Below, piece by piece: positions 8,012-15,123 of a DNA stretch of 64,000 nt (its first letter is position 1; every line of letters begins with the position of its first letter). The notes below the pieces were generated by a model. The model saw only the letters and a list, made by a program, of their open reading frames with translations, was not told where the DNA came from and made no database searches. The position numbers and the translations under genes were made by a program. This DNA comes from JAVVVD01 sp036652795 (GTDB lineage Bacteria; Bacillota; Clostridia; Christensenellales; CAG-138). Where the stretch lies: positions 1-64,000 of the forward strand of contig JAVVVD010000007.1 of the NCBI GenBank assembly GCA_036652795.1. The letters are read 5' to 3'.

Positions 8012-8040
8012 ATTATAGTACTCATTATATACGATGTCAA
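8012..8040 (-). promoter_or_regulatory. Consensus promoter of the T-box/trpB transcript
   Basis: TTGACA (8040-8035), 17 bases, TATAAT (8017-8012) on the minus strand: a perfect sigma-A promoter. Transcription would start near 8005, about 45 nt before the AGAGAG motif. Such a strong promoter fits control by premature termination. Confidence 0.92.
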
Positions 8041-8077
8041 GTTTTTCATGTGCGCTTTATAGATATGGCAAATTCAT

Positions 8078-8085
8078 GGTATAAT
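8078..8085 (+). promoter_or_regulatory. Promoter region of the phosphofructokinase gene
   Basis: TGG-TATAAT (TATAAT at 8080-8085) is an extended -10. A second one, TGC-TATAAT (8111-8116), lies closer to the gene and would leave only a few bases before AGGAGG. No strong -35 is seen for either, so which is used is open. Confidence 0.5.
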
Positions 8086-8139
8086 AATTAAAATAACAAC
8101 CATAAAATGCTATAATATGCTCACATAGGAGGAATTTTA

Positions 8140-9390
8140 ATGGCTAACGCGCTCAAAGGGGCCTGCATAGTGGGTCAGTCCGGCGGACCTACGTCCGTTA
8201 TCAATGCCAGCGCATACGGCGTTATTAAAACCGCACTTGAAAACCCAAGCATCACAGGTGTATATGGCGCGGCACATGGCATCCGCGGCGTACTTAACGA
8301 CACGCTCTATGATATGCGCGCCGAAGATCCAAGTGAACTTGCGCTGCTGCTGCATACCCCCAGCTCCGCGCTGGGCTCGGTACGCTATAAGCTTAAGGAT
8401 CCCGCTGTTGATGAAACGGATTGCAAGCGCATTCTTGAGGTGTTTAAAAAGCATGATGTGCGCTATTTCTTCTATAACGGCGGCAACGACTCCATGGATA
8501 CCTGCAACAAGATATCCAAATACATGCAAAAGGTAGGCTATGAATGCCGCATAATAGGTGTGCCAAAGACGATAGATAACGACCTTTTTGGCACCGATCA
8601 CTGCCCGGGCTTCGGATCCGCCGCAAAATATATCGCCACAACCTGTATGGAGCTGTATTTGGATGCGCGCGTATATGACACAGATATGATCTGCGTGATT
8701 GAGTGCATGGGCCGTCACGCAGGCTGGCTCACCGCCGCCGCCGGACTTGCAACACACTTTGGCTATGGTCCTGACCTGATATACCTGCCCGAGCGCGATT
8801 TTGATGTGGACCGCTTCATTGCGGATGTGCAGCGCGTATACGATAATAGCGGCAAATGCCTTATCGCCGTAAGCGAAGGTATACACGATAAGGACGGCAG
8901 GTTCATCGTGGAATACGGCGCGTCAGATGGCGACCTCGATGCCTTTGGCCACAAGCAGCTTGGCGGCCTGGCCGCAACGCTTGCCTCAATTATAAAGAAT
9001 CGCATGAACGTTAAATGCCGCCCTATTGAATTCTCGCTGATGCAGCGCTGCGCCGCCCACTGCGCCGCTCAGACTGACATCGACGAATCCTTTCTATCCG
9101 GCAAAACGGCCGTGGAGCAGGCCGTATCCGGCGCTACTGATAAGATGGTCGGCTATGAGCGCAGTTATGACGGCAACGGCGGCTACGTATGCCGTATAAA
9201 GTTGTTTGATCTATCCAGCGTAGCCAATTCCGAAAAAAAGGTGCCGGACGAGATGATAAACGCCGCTGGCAACGGCCTTACCCCCGCATTTATTGACTAT
9301 GCGCTGCCACTCGTGCAGGGGCAGGCGCAGCTTGTATATGAAAACGGCTTGCCAAGGTTTGCAAAGCTTAAAAAGATCATCGTAAAATAG
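8140..9390 (+). CDS. pfp: Diphosphate-dependent (PPi) 6-phosphofructokinase
   Basis: Phosphorylates fructose 6-phosphate in glycolysis, probably using pyrophosphate and therefore reversibly. The N-terminal G-Q-S-G-G-P-T loop, GGNDS at residues 114-118 and PKTIDND at 142-148 define the family. Asp in GGNDS, where ATP enzymes have Gly (GGDGS), is the known determinant of PPi use. MGRHAGW is the fructose-6-phosphate site. At 416 residues it has the usual length of the long single-subunit clade. AGGAGG lies seven bases before the ATG. The gene stands alone and ends at the strong hairpin at 9405-9443. Confidence 0.9.
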   Translation: MANALKGACIVGQSGGPTSVINASAYGVIKTALENPSITGVYGAAHGIRGVLNDTLYDMRAEDPSELALLLHTPSSALGSVRYKLKDPAVDETDCKRILEVFKKHDVRYFFYNGGNDSMDTCNKISKYMQKVGYECRIIGVPKTIDNDLFGTDHCPGFGSAAKYIATTCMELYLDARVYDTDMICVIECMGRHAGWLTAAAGLATHFGYGPDLIYLPERDFDVDRFIADVQRVYDNSGKCLIAVSEGIHDKDGRFIVEYGASDGDLDAFGHKQLGGLAATLASIIKNRMNVKCRPIEFSLMQRCAAHCAAQTDIDESFLSGKTAVEQAVSGATDKMVGYERSYDGNGGYVCRIKLFDLSSVANSEKKVPDEMINAAGNGLTPAFIDYALPLVQGQAQLVYENGLPRFAKLKKIIVK

Positions 9391-9404
9391 CATCTGTAGG
9401 ATTA

Positions 9405-9443
9405 CGTGATGTGGCGCAAAGCATAGCTTTGCGCCACATCGCG
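9405..9443. terminator. Long perfect hairpin between convergent genes
   Basis: An 18-bp stem (one G-T pair) with a 3-base ATA loop separates pfp from the symporter gene. The core is GATGTGGCGCAAAGC and its complement. There is no T run on either side, so it may act with Rho or as a transcript-end protector. Confidence 0.6.
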
Positions 9444-9463
9444 TATCATCAGGAGAAAACCGT

Positions 9464-11008
9464 TTATACATCTTCATCTATCGTGCGCTCATCCCAATAG
9501 GGTGCTTTACAGCCTATAACGGATGAATCAAACCTTGTGCCATCATGCTTTTTATAGTGGCGCGTGGCCCTAAACACATACTTTGCGCCTATGAGCAACA
9601 ACGGTATATTAAACAAAACTATTAGGATATTGCCAAGATCCGAAAACAGCCACAGGTTATCCAGGTTTAATCCCGCCATATTGCACAACAGTCCAAATAC
9701 CGTGCATACTATGCACATTGCGCGCACAATATTAATAAACATCGGGTTCTTGCTTATGCGGTTTGCCGCTATCTCTGAAAAGCTCAAAAAGCTTGTTACG
9801 CAGGTGTAAGCGAACAACGCAAAGCATACCGTCACCAGCATCGTACTCACCACATTGACCGCCGCACCTGGCGTAAGCTCTGCCACCGATGCAATGAATT
9901 TGGGCAGGCGATCCATCGACATAAATGCAGCACTGTTAGGCCCCTGCCAAAGCTGTGCCATCACCACCACAAAGCCCGTAAGCGTGCATATCACGATAGT
10001 ATCCAAGAATACACCTATGGATTCCACAAAGCCCTGCTTGGCAGGATGATCCACCTCCGCTGTGGCCGCAGCCATTGTTATTGTGCCCTGACCCGCCTCG
10101 TTGCTCATCAACCCACGCTTTACGCCCTGGGCGATCACCGTGCCGAACACCCCGCCAAATATAGCCTCCGCCTTAAATGCTCCGCCCAGCACATCCACAA
10201 AAAATGCTGGAACACGCCTTAGGTTCATAAGCACCAGCGCAAGCACCGCCACGCAGTATACCGCCGCCATCACCGGAACAAGCTTGTTATTCACCTTTGA
10301 TGCCGCACGCACCCCGCCAAATGCTATCACGGCGGTAATTATAACTATCACTATTCCAAGCGCGTAATAGAGTGTACTGTTAACATCATATGCCACACCT
10401 GTAACTATTGTGACCATAGAGCTAAGCGCGCTTATGGTGTTAAAGCTTTGCGCAGGCAAACAGCAGAGTGCGTATAGGATATACAATAGCGACAAAAACA
10501 CACCCACCGCCGCCCGGTTACCCAGCAGTCGCTTCCCGTAAAATGGCAGACCGCCCACATATTCGCCTTCTTTTTTTTCTTTGAATATCTGCGCAAGCAC
10601 GCTTTCAACATAGGCTGTGGCCATGCCTAAAAACGCGCTTACCCACATCCAAAATAACGCGCCCGGCCCTCCTGTTGTGATAGCGCCCGTAACGCCTATT
10701 ATGTTGCCAGGTCCTACGCGCATGGCTGTGCTCATGAAAAACCCGCCCAGTGATGAAAGCCCTGTCTTTGCCTTTTGTTTTGTTATCATAGAGCGCATGC
10801 CCGCCCCGAAGTGTGTAAGCTGTACAAACCCCGTTTTAATCGTAAAAAAAAGTCCGCAGCCAAGAAGGAGTATAATCGCCAGAGGGAAGCTGCCCAGCAC
10901 TGGTATGCTGCTGTACCACGCGTAATTTGTGGGGAATTCCCACAGCCAATCGGAAACCGGGCCAATGAATTTAAATATGTCATTTAAGGATTCAAATACC
11001 GCTTGCAT
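9464..11008 (-). CDS. Alanine/glycine:cation symporter (AGCS family)
   Basis: A 514-residue integral membrane carrier that imports small neutral amino acids (alanine, glycine and relatives) with Na+ or H+. Family signatures include L-T-H-F, G-G-F-F-M-S-T-A-M-R-V-G-P-G-N-I near residue 95, M-S-N-E-A-G-Q-G in the central region, and 10-11 hydrophobic helices throughout. AGGAG precedes the ATG. It is divergent from an AraC-type regulator across 108 bases that hold overlapping promoters and TTGCAA-type repeats, which suggests local control. Confidence 0.9.
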   Translation of the reverse strand: MQAVFESLNDIFKFIGPVSDWLWEFPTNYAWYSSIPVLGSFPLAIILLLGCGLFFTIKTGFVQLTHFGAGMRSMITKQKAKTGLSSLGGFFMSTAMRVGPGNIIGVTGAITTGGPGALFWMWVSAFLGMATAYVESVLAQIFKEKKEGEYVGGLPFYGKRLLGNRAAVGVFLSLLYILYALCCLPAQSFNTISALSSMVTIVTGVAYDVNSTLYYALGIVIVIITAVIAFGGVRAASKVNNKLVPVMAAVYCVAVLALVLMNLRRVPAFFVDVLGGAFKAEAIFGGVFGTVIAQGVKRGLMSNEAGQGTITMAAATAEVDHPAKQGFVESIGVFLDTIVICTLTGFVVVMAQLWQGPNSAAFMSMDRLPKFIASVAELTPGAAVNVVSTMLVTVCFALFAYTCVTSFLSFSEIAANRISKNPMFINIVRAMCIVCTVFGLLCNMAGLNLDNLWLFSDLGNILIVLFNIPLLLIGAKYVFRATRHYKKHDGTRFDSSVIGCKAPYWDERTIDEDV

Positions 11009-11039
11009 CGCCTTTCTCCTCTCGTTTTATTTCACTGCT

Positions 11040-11110
11040 ATTCTAGTTGGATTTTTTTGCAATGTACACCGTATATATTGCTTGAAATATTGCAAAAACT
11101 GCTATACAAT
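11040..11110. promoter_or_regulatory. Divergent promoters and repeat operators of symporter and araC-like gene
   Basis: Minus: TGTACA (11068-11063), 17 bases, TAGAAT (11045-11040) for the symporter. Plus: TTGAAA (11082-11087), 17 bases, TACAAT (11105-11110) for the regulator, ending six bases before its ATG. An inverted repeat TTTTTGCAAT (11054-11063) / ATTGCAAAAA (11089-11098) spans both promoters. A further ATTGC at 11077-11081 forms a direct repeat with the right arm. These are candidate binding sites for the AraC protein. Confidence 0.5.
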
Positions 11111-11116
11111 TAGAAC

Positions 11117-11953
11117 ATGGAGCAATCAGGGTATAAGCGTGGATATTTGCACGACGATTTTCGTCTCTTTCACATCAAGGACAAGCTGGAGTTGGGACTC
11201 GAGTATCATTACCATGAATTCGATAAGATAGTGATATTCATCTCAGGCAGCGTTACCTACATGATGGAGGGTACGGCGTATTTTCTCAAGCCGTGGGATA
11301 TTTTGCTTGTGGGGCACGATCAGGTGCATCGCCCCATAATCGATGCTTCGGCGCCATACGAGCGCATAGTGCTTTGGATCAACCCTAATTTTTTGCAGCA
11401 ACACAGCGCTGATGGTTACTCGCTTTCGCACTGCATGGAGCTTGCGAGGGCGCGTGGTTTTGCTTTGATCCGTATGCTTGCGCAGGAGCGCGCAGAAATA
11501 ATAAAACTGCTTTATGCAACCGAAAGTGCCTTGGCTTCGGATGAGTTTGCGCATGATCTGCTGGCGCGCACTTCGCTGCTGCAATTTCTTATCCTGCTCA
11601 ACCGCCTTGCCGATAAGGATAACACCGTGCAAAATCCGTCCGCGTATATGTGCGACCCTAAGCTCAGTGAGATATTGGCGTATATAAACAACAATCTATG
11701 CGCAGATTTATCAATAGACGCGCTTTCGCACAAATTTTTTATGAGCAACTCATATCTGATGCACAAATTCAAGGCTATGACGGGGTATACCGCGCACAGC
11801 TATATCACGCAAAAGCGCCTCATTTGCTCCGCGGAGCTTATCAAAGGCGGCTCACCTGTGGTAGAAGCCAGCTCAGCAAGCGGATTTTCGGATTATTCAT
11901 CGTTTTTACGGGCATTCAAAAAGATGTTTGGTTGCCGCCCGGGCGAGTTATAG
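11117..11953 (+). CDS. AraC-family transcriptional regulator
   Basis: A 278-residue regulator with an N-terminal cupin-like ligand domain (H-Y-H-E-F-D-K near residue 32, L-K-P-W-D-I-L-L-V near 60) and a C-terminal double helix-turn-helix (about residues 180-278). The second HTH is recognisable as A-S-G-F-S-D-Y-S-S-F-L-R-A-F-K-K. It probably controls the divergent AGCS symporter. There is no ribosome site before the ATG; the predicted transcription start coincides with it, so the mRNA is likely leaderless. The ligand is unknown but could be an amino acid, given the neighbour. Confidence 0.87.
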   Translation: MEQSGYKRGYLHDDFRLFHIKDKLELGLEYHYHEFDKIVIFISGSVTYMMEGTAYFLKPWDILLVGHDQVHRPIIDASAPYERIVLWINPNFLQQHSADGYSLSHCMELARARGFALIRMLAQERAEIIKLLYATESALASDEFAHDLLARTSLLQFLILLNRLADKDNTVQNPSAYMCDPKLSEILAYINNNLCADLSIDALSHKFFMSNSYLMHKFKAMTGYTAHSYITQKRLICSAELIKGGSPVVEASSASGFSDYSSFLRAFKKMFGCRPGEL

Positions 11954-12017
11954 GGTATTGCAGAACTGCTAACTTATATTTAGAACATAGTAAATCTATA
12001 GATTCAGGAGAAATGAT

Positions 12018-12338
12018 ATGGAAGAACAAAAGCCAAAATCGGACCTTGCAGAAAAAGTATCTGCACTTTCGCCGCAGCAATGGAAAAAATGGCAAACATG
12101 GATCGGAATCGCCTTGGGACTGCTTATCGGCCTATGCCTGTTTGGGCTAGGCGAAACCAAGAGCTTCGGCTCGATAAGTTTTTTGGTGGCGGTAGTTATA
12201 GCCATGTTTGCACCGCGCCTGATCACACGCACCGTGGCACGGGATTTCCGCCGCGGACAGATCGTAATGGCAATCACGCTTGTGGGCTGCCTCGCCATAT
12301 TTGTCGTATATGGGCTGATAAATGGCACATTGCCATAA
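12018..12338 (+). CDS. Small membrane protein (3 helices)
   Basis: A 106-residue protein I do not recognise. After a charged 25-residue head (EEQKPKSDLAEK...) come three hydrophobic helices (about 29-45, 50-66, 82-100), with a basic loop R-L-I-T-R-T-V-A-R-D-F-R-R between the second and third. The start is well supported: AGGAG seven bases before the ATG. It follows the araC-like gene by 64 bases and ends four bases from the convergent amidase gene. Confidence 0.65.
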   Translation: MEEQKPKSDLAEKVSALSPQQWKKWQTWIGIALGLLIGLCLFGLGETKSFGSISFLVAVVIAMFAPRLITRTVARDFRRGQIVMAITLVGCLAIFVVYGLINGTLP

Positions 12339-12342
12339 TCCA

Positions 12343-13263
12343 TCACTTTTGTGCGGCGCAGTAGGCTAATATTCCATTGAATATGCCCTGCGCCATTTTT
12401 TTTTGAAAATCCTTATCCGAAAGCAGCTTATCCTCCTCCGAATTGCTCATGTGCCCCATTTCGATATTTATTATCATGCGCTCACACCAGTTAAATCCCG
12501 TTTGATCGCTGCGCACGGTTATACCCCGGTTATCAATGCCTGTTGTTTCGCAATATTCATCTATAAGCATCTGCGCGGCGGCACGGCATTGTGCCTTATA
12601 GGGGTTATCCTTTGGTATTAGCATAAATGCGCCCCGCTTTGCCCTATCGTTTGAGCCGTTGCAGTGCAACCGTATTGCATAATCCGTTTTCGCCTCATTA
12701 AACACCTGAGCGCGCTCAACATTTGAAATATCCACATCATTGCGCTCGCGCGTCATCACCACCTTGGCCCCTGCACTCTCCAGCATATCCTTAAGCAGCA
12801 GCGCCACCGCAAGGTTCACCTTGTATTCTGGCGTGCGCGTATCTACCCCCTGCGTTCCGCTGGATACGCGTTTCTTTGTTTCTTCCGATCCCGGCGCCAC
12901 CGGTTCCTGCTCGCTGTTGGATTTTGCTTGATGTCCTGCGTCTACGCCTACCACCAATCCGGACAGCGCTTTGCCGGAATCAGGTTTTTTTGTTGGTTTT
13001 GGCGTTACAGTGCCCGTCGGCTTTGGTACACTCGTTACCTCAGGCGCACTCGTTACCTCCGGCGCACTCGTTACCTCCGGCACAGCCGTCGCTTCAGGCG
13101 GCTGTTGTGCAACCACCGCCGCACTTGCACTAGGCGTAACATCAGGCACAGGTACAAGTGCTATATCCGGCGTGGGTATAGCAACGTCTATTATCTGATG
13201 CGGCTGTGCGCTGCATCCTGTAAGCATCAGCACGATTATCAACATTAAGGCAAATTTCTTCAT
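12343..13263 (-). CDS. Lipoprotein N-acetylmuramoyl-L-alanine amidase (Amidase_3)
   Basis: A cell-wall hydrolase anchored outside the membrane. The lipobox LTGC has Cys17. Residues 25-98 form a Pro/Thr/Val linker with three copies of a PEVTSA-type hexapeptide (tandem repeat in the DNA at about 13025-13085). The catalytic domain starts near 101. Zinc ligands are visible: H111 in GVDAGH, the Glu of the PEYKVN motif, and the His in R-L-H-C-N-G. The catalytic Glu lies in N-I-E-M-G-H-M-S-N. An insertion after the first His (SNSEQEPVAPGSEETKKR) is typical of clostridial members. It is probably monocistronic. Confidence 0.9.
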   Translation of the reverse strand: MKKFALMLIIVLMLTGCSAQPHQIIDVAIPTPDIALVPVPDVTPSASAAVVAQQPPEATAVPEVTSAPEVTSAPEVTSVPKPTGTVTPKPTKKPDSGKALSGLVVGVDAGHQAKSNSEQEPVAPGSEETKKRVSSGTQGVDTRTPEYKVNLAVALLLKDMLESAGAKVVMTRERNDVDISNVERAQVFNEAKTDYAIRLHCNGSNDRAKRGAFMLIPKDNPYKAQCRAAAQMLIDEYCETTGIDNRGITVRSDQTGFNWCERMIINIEMGHMSNSEEDKLLSDKDFQKKMAQGIFNGILAYCAAQK

Positions 13264-13330
13264 ATCCCTACCTTAGCCCTCCTGCTTATATATTGTCAAC
13301 CGATAGGATATGTATACTTTGAAAATTTTA

Positions 13331-13352
13331 AAGGGGCCCGCAAAGGCCCCTT
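13331..13352 (-). terminator. Terminator of the aconitase-X operon
   Basis: AAGGGGCC/GGCCCCTT stem followed on the minus strand by TAAAATTTTC, 28 bases after the small-subunit stop codon. Confidence 0.8.
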
Positions 13353-13379
13353 AATGCTATCCGTTATTATATTGTGCGT

Positions 13380-13826
13380 TTATTCCTCCACCGTAACCGT
13401 ACCATCCTGCGCAACAGTGAGCTTCATTCCGGTTTTGACATAGCTCAAAAATTCATCGCCCAGGTTATCCACCGTAGGCATTGATGCGTTATCCGCCCAT
13501 ACATCCGCAAGTATCGCACCCGCGGCCGCGAGCGAATCGATAGGCTTGGAAAACAGCAGGCACGCGGGCTGCCTTCCCATTGCTGCGGCGCAGTATAACA
13601 CCATGCCGCCAGTGGTGGAGCCAATCGTCTGGGGCATACACAATGCTGAGCCAAGCATGGGCTTACCATACAGATCGGGGTTGTTCTGGTCTGAACATGT
13701 GGCCTTTTTATCCCCAAACATCAAGGATTTTTGGAAGCTTGCAAGCGTGTTAAAGCCGTTATGGCTGACCAGCGCCTCCGCCGTCACGCTGCCCGGTACT
13801 ACTGGTCTTCCCTTGAATTGCTTCAT
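13380..13826 (-). CDS. Aconitase X small (swivelling) subunit
   Basis: A 148-residue DUF126/AcnX swivel domain. It carries the expected G-R-P-V-V-P-G-S-V start, the conserved Leu-Ser-His-like L-V-S-H-N-G-F-N motif and the central G-K-P-M-L-G-S and G-S-T-T-G-G-M-V-L motifs, which close the active site over the substrate. It starts one base after the large-subunit stop, so the two are coupled. In studied systems these two subunits form cis-3-hydroxy-L-proline dehydratase (bacteria) or phosphomevalonate dehydratase (archaea). The substrate here is not determined by sequence alone. Confidence 0.88.
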   Translation of the reverse strand: MKQFKGRPVVPGSVTAEALVSHNGFNTLASFQKSLMFGDKKATCSDQNNPDLYGKPMLGSALCMPQTIGSTTGGMVLYCAAAMGRQPACLLFSKPIDSLAAAGAILADVWADNASMPTVDNLGDEFLSYVKTGMKLTVAQDGTVTVEE

Positions 13827-13827
13827 A

Positions 13828-15111
13828 TCACTTGACCCCCTTGGTTATCTTTTGCAGTATTTGCTCATCGGTGTAATACCTTGCTGAGGTATATGTGCGC
13901 AGCTTGTTTGAGCTTGTAATAACAGGCATCTTGCCGCACATGGGGTTATTCATATACATCAGCGGACAGATGTAGCTAGCTATCACGCCAAGCTTTTTAA
14001 GCTCCTGTGCATACTCGGTTTTGTTAAACTCCGCAAGCACCGCCGGCGATGTGGTGAATACCGTGGGTATGGCCACCTTTTCTCGCCCTGCTGCGATCAG
14101 CCCTGCCTTTACCTTCTGCGTCCAGCCTATCAATTGCTTGAGCGACATATGCGGGCAGCCCACAAAGCAAAGCTTTGGCTCGGCATTTTCATCTTTCCAG
14201 ATGCACGGATATGAATCCTGCACACGCTGCAATTCCGCATCATCTATCACGTATGTGCGCGCTCCTGCGGCAATAAGCGCCTCTCCCTGCTCAACCGCCT
14301 CCGGCGTGAGCTTATCGATGTGGTACAGCCCCACAGCTCCATTGCTTGCGGTGGCTGCGCCCATATCCTTAAGGTATGATGTGGCTTTTTCATTAAGCTC
14401 AACGCCAATAAACTCCGTTAGTCCCTTTACATAGGGCACATCCTCCATAACCTTCATGCCTATGGCGCTGCCAAGCACCTGCGCCTCCGGCAGCTTAGTG
14501 GTCTTTATTTCCACAACCCAGGCGGCCTTACGGCCTTCATCGGTTAGCAGCCCAAAGTATGGAACACAGCCCGCAATTGAACCAAACAGCTCAATTATGC
14601 CGCTGTTGCGGTTGCAGCGTGCGCCCAGCACACTGTTTGCGTACACCACCGCGCTGGATTCCGCCCAGCTAAGCACATCGCCCTTTTGCGGTTTATTGCC
14701 CACCTCATCCATATAGCAGGTACAGGTGAACGCATCATCGCCCATAATGCCCAGCTTTTGAAGCTGAACCTCATAATCCTGCTGCTTGGAATACATGATC
14801 TTGAAAAACAAGCTCTGGATCGCATTGGCAGGAACGTTTTTATCCAGCGGCCTTGGGTCCACGCTGAAGCGCTGGTCTGAAATCGCACCGCTATCTATCA
14901 GCTTATCCATAAGTTCGTAAACAGGCTTCATCACGCTAAGGCCAAAGCTTGTTACCAGGTGTCCGTACTTGCTCGTTACCGGCACCATCTTCTCCGCGCC
15001 GAATGTTTCGCCGTACATGACCAGCGTTTTCATTACCTTCGCCCTGATTTCGCCGGAGCCGCCGTCAAGCACGGCCTGCTGCTCAGGCGTTAGCATCATT
15101 TTATGTTCCAT
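13828..15111 (-). CDS. Aconitase X catalytic (large) subunit
   Basis: A 427-residue DUF521/AcnX Fe-S dehydratase. Visible family motifs: Y-G-E-T-F-G-A, the Cys pair TCTCY, E-S-S-A-V-V-Y-A-N-S-V-L-G-A-R-C-N-R, F-V-G-C-P-H-M-S and the C-terminal CPLMYMNNP...CG. These include the Cys residues expected to hold the cluster. It acts in the cytosol on a small hydroxy-acid substrate by removing water. It is preceded (12-base gap) by an OYE-type flavoenzyme and followed by its small subunit, so the three form one operon. GGAGG precedes the ATG. A route such as hydroxyproline dehydration plus reduction is an inference. Confidence 0.9.
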   Translation of the reverse strand: MEHKMMLTPEQQAVLDGGSGEIRAKVMKTLVMYGETFGAEKMVPVTSKYGHLVTSFGLSVMKPVYELMDKLIDSGAISDQRFSVDPRPLDKNVPANAIQSLFFKIMYSKQQDYEVQLQKLGIMGDDAFTCTCYMDEVGNKPQKGDVLSWAESSAVVYANSVLGARCNRNSGIIELFGSIAGCVPYFGLLTDEGRKAAWVVEIKTTKLPEAQVLGSAIGMKVMEDVPYVKGLTEFIGVELNEKATSYLKDMGAATASNGAVGLYHIDKLTPEAVEQGEALIAAGARTYVIDDAELQRVQDSYPCIWKDENAEPKLCFVGCPHMSLKQLIGWTQKVKAGLIAAGREKVAIPTVFTTSPAVLAEFNKTEYAQELKKLGVIASYICPLMYMNNPMCGKMPVITSSNKLRTYTSARYYTDEQILQKITKGVK

Positions 15112-15123
15112 AACTGACCTCCT

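Noticed and set aside
8137..8886. 249-codon open frame on the minus strand
   Set aside because: It lies entirely inside the phosphofructokinase gene, has no ribosome site or recognisable domain, and is an antisense shadow of a highly conserved enzyme.
13025..13085. Short tandem DNA repeats that might suggest CRISPR or a satellite
   Set aside because: They encode in-frame PEVTSA-type hexapeptides in the linker of the amidase lipoprotein; there are no spacers.
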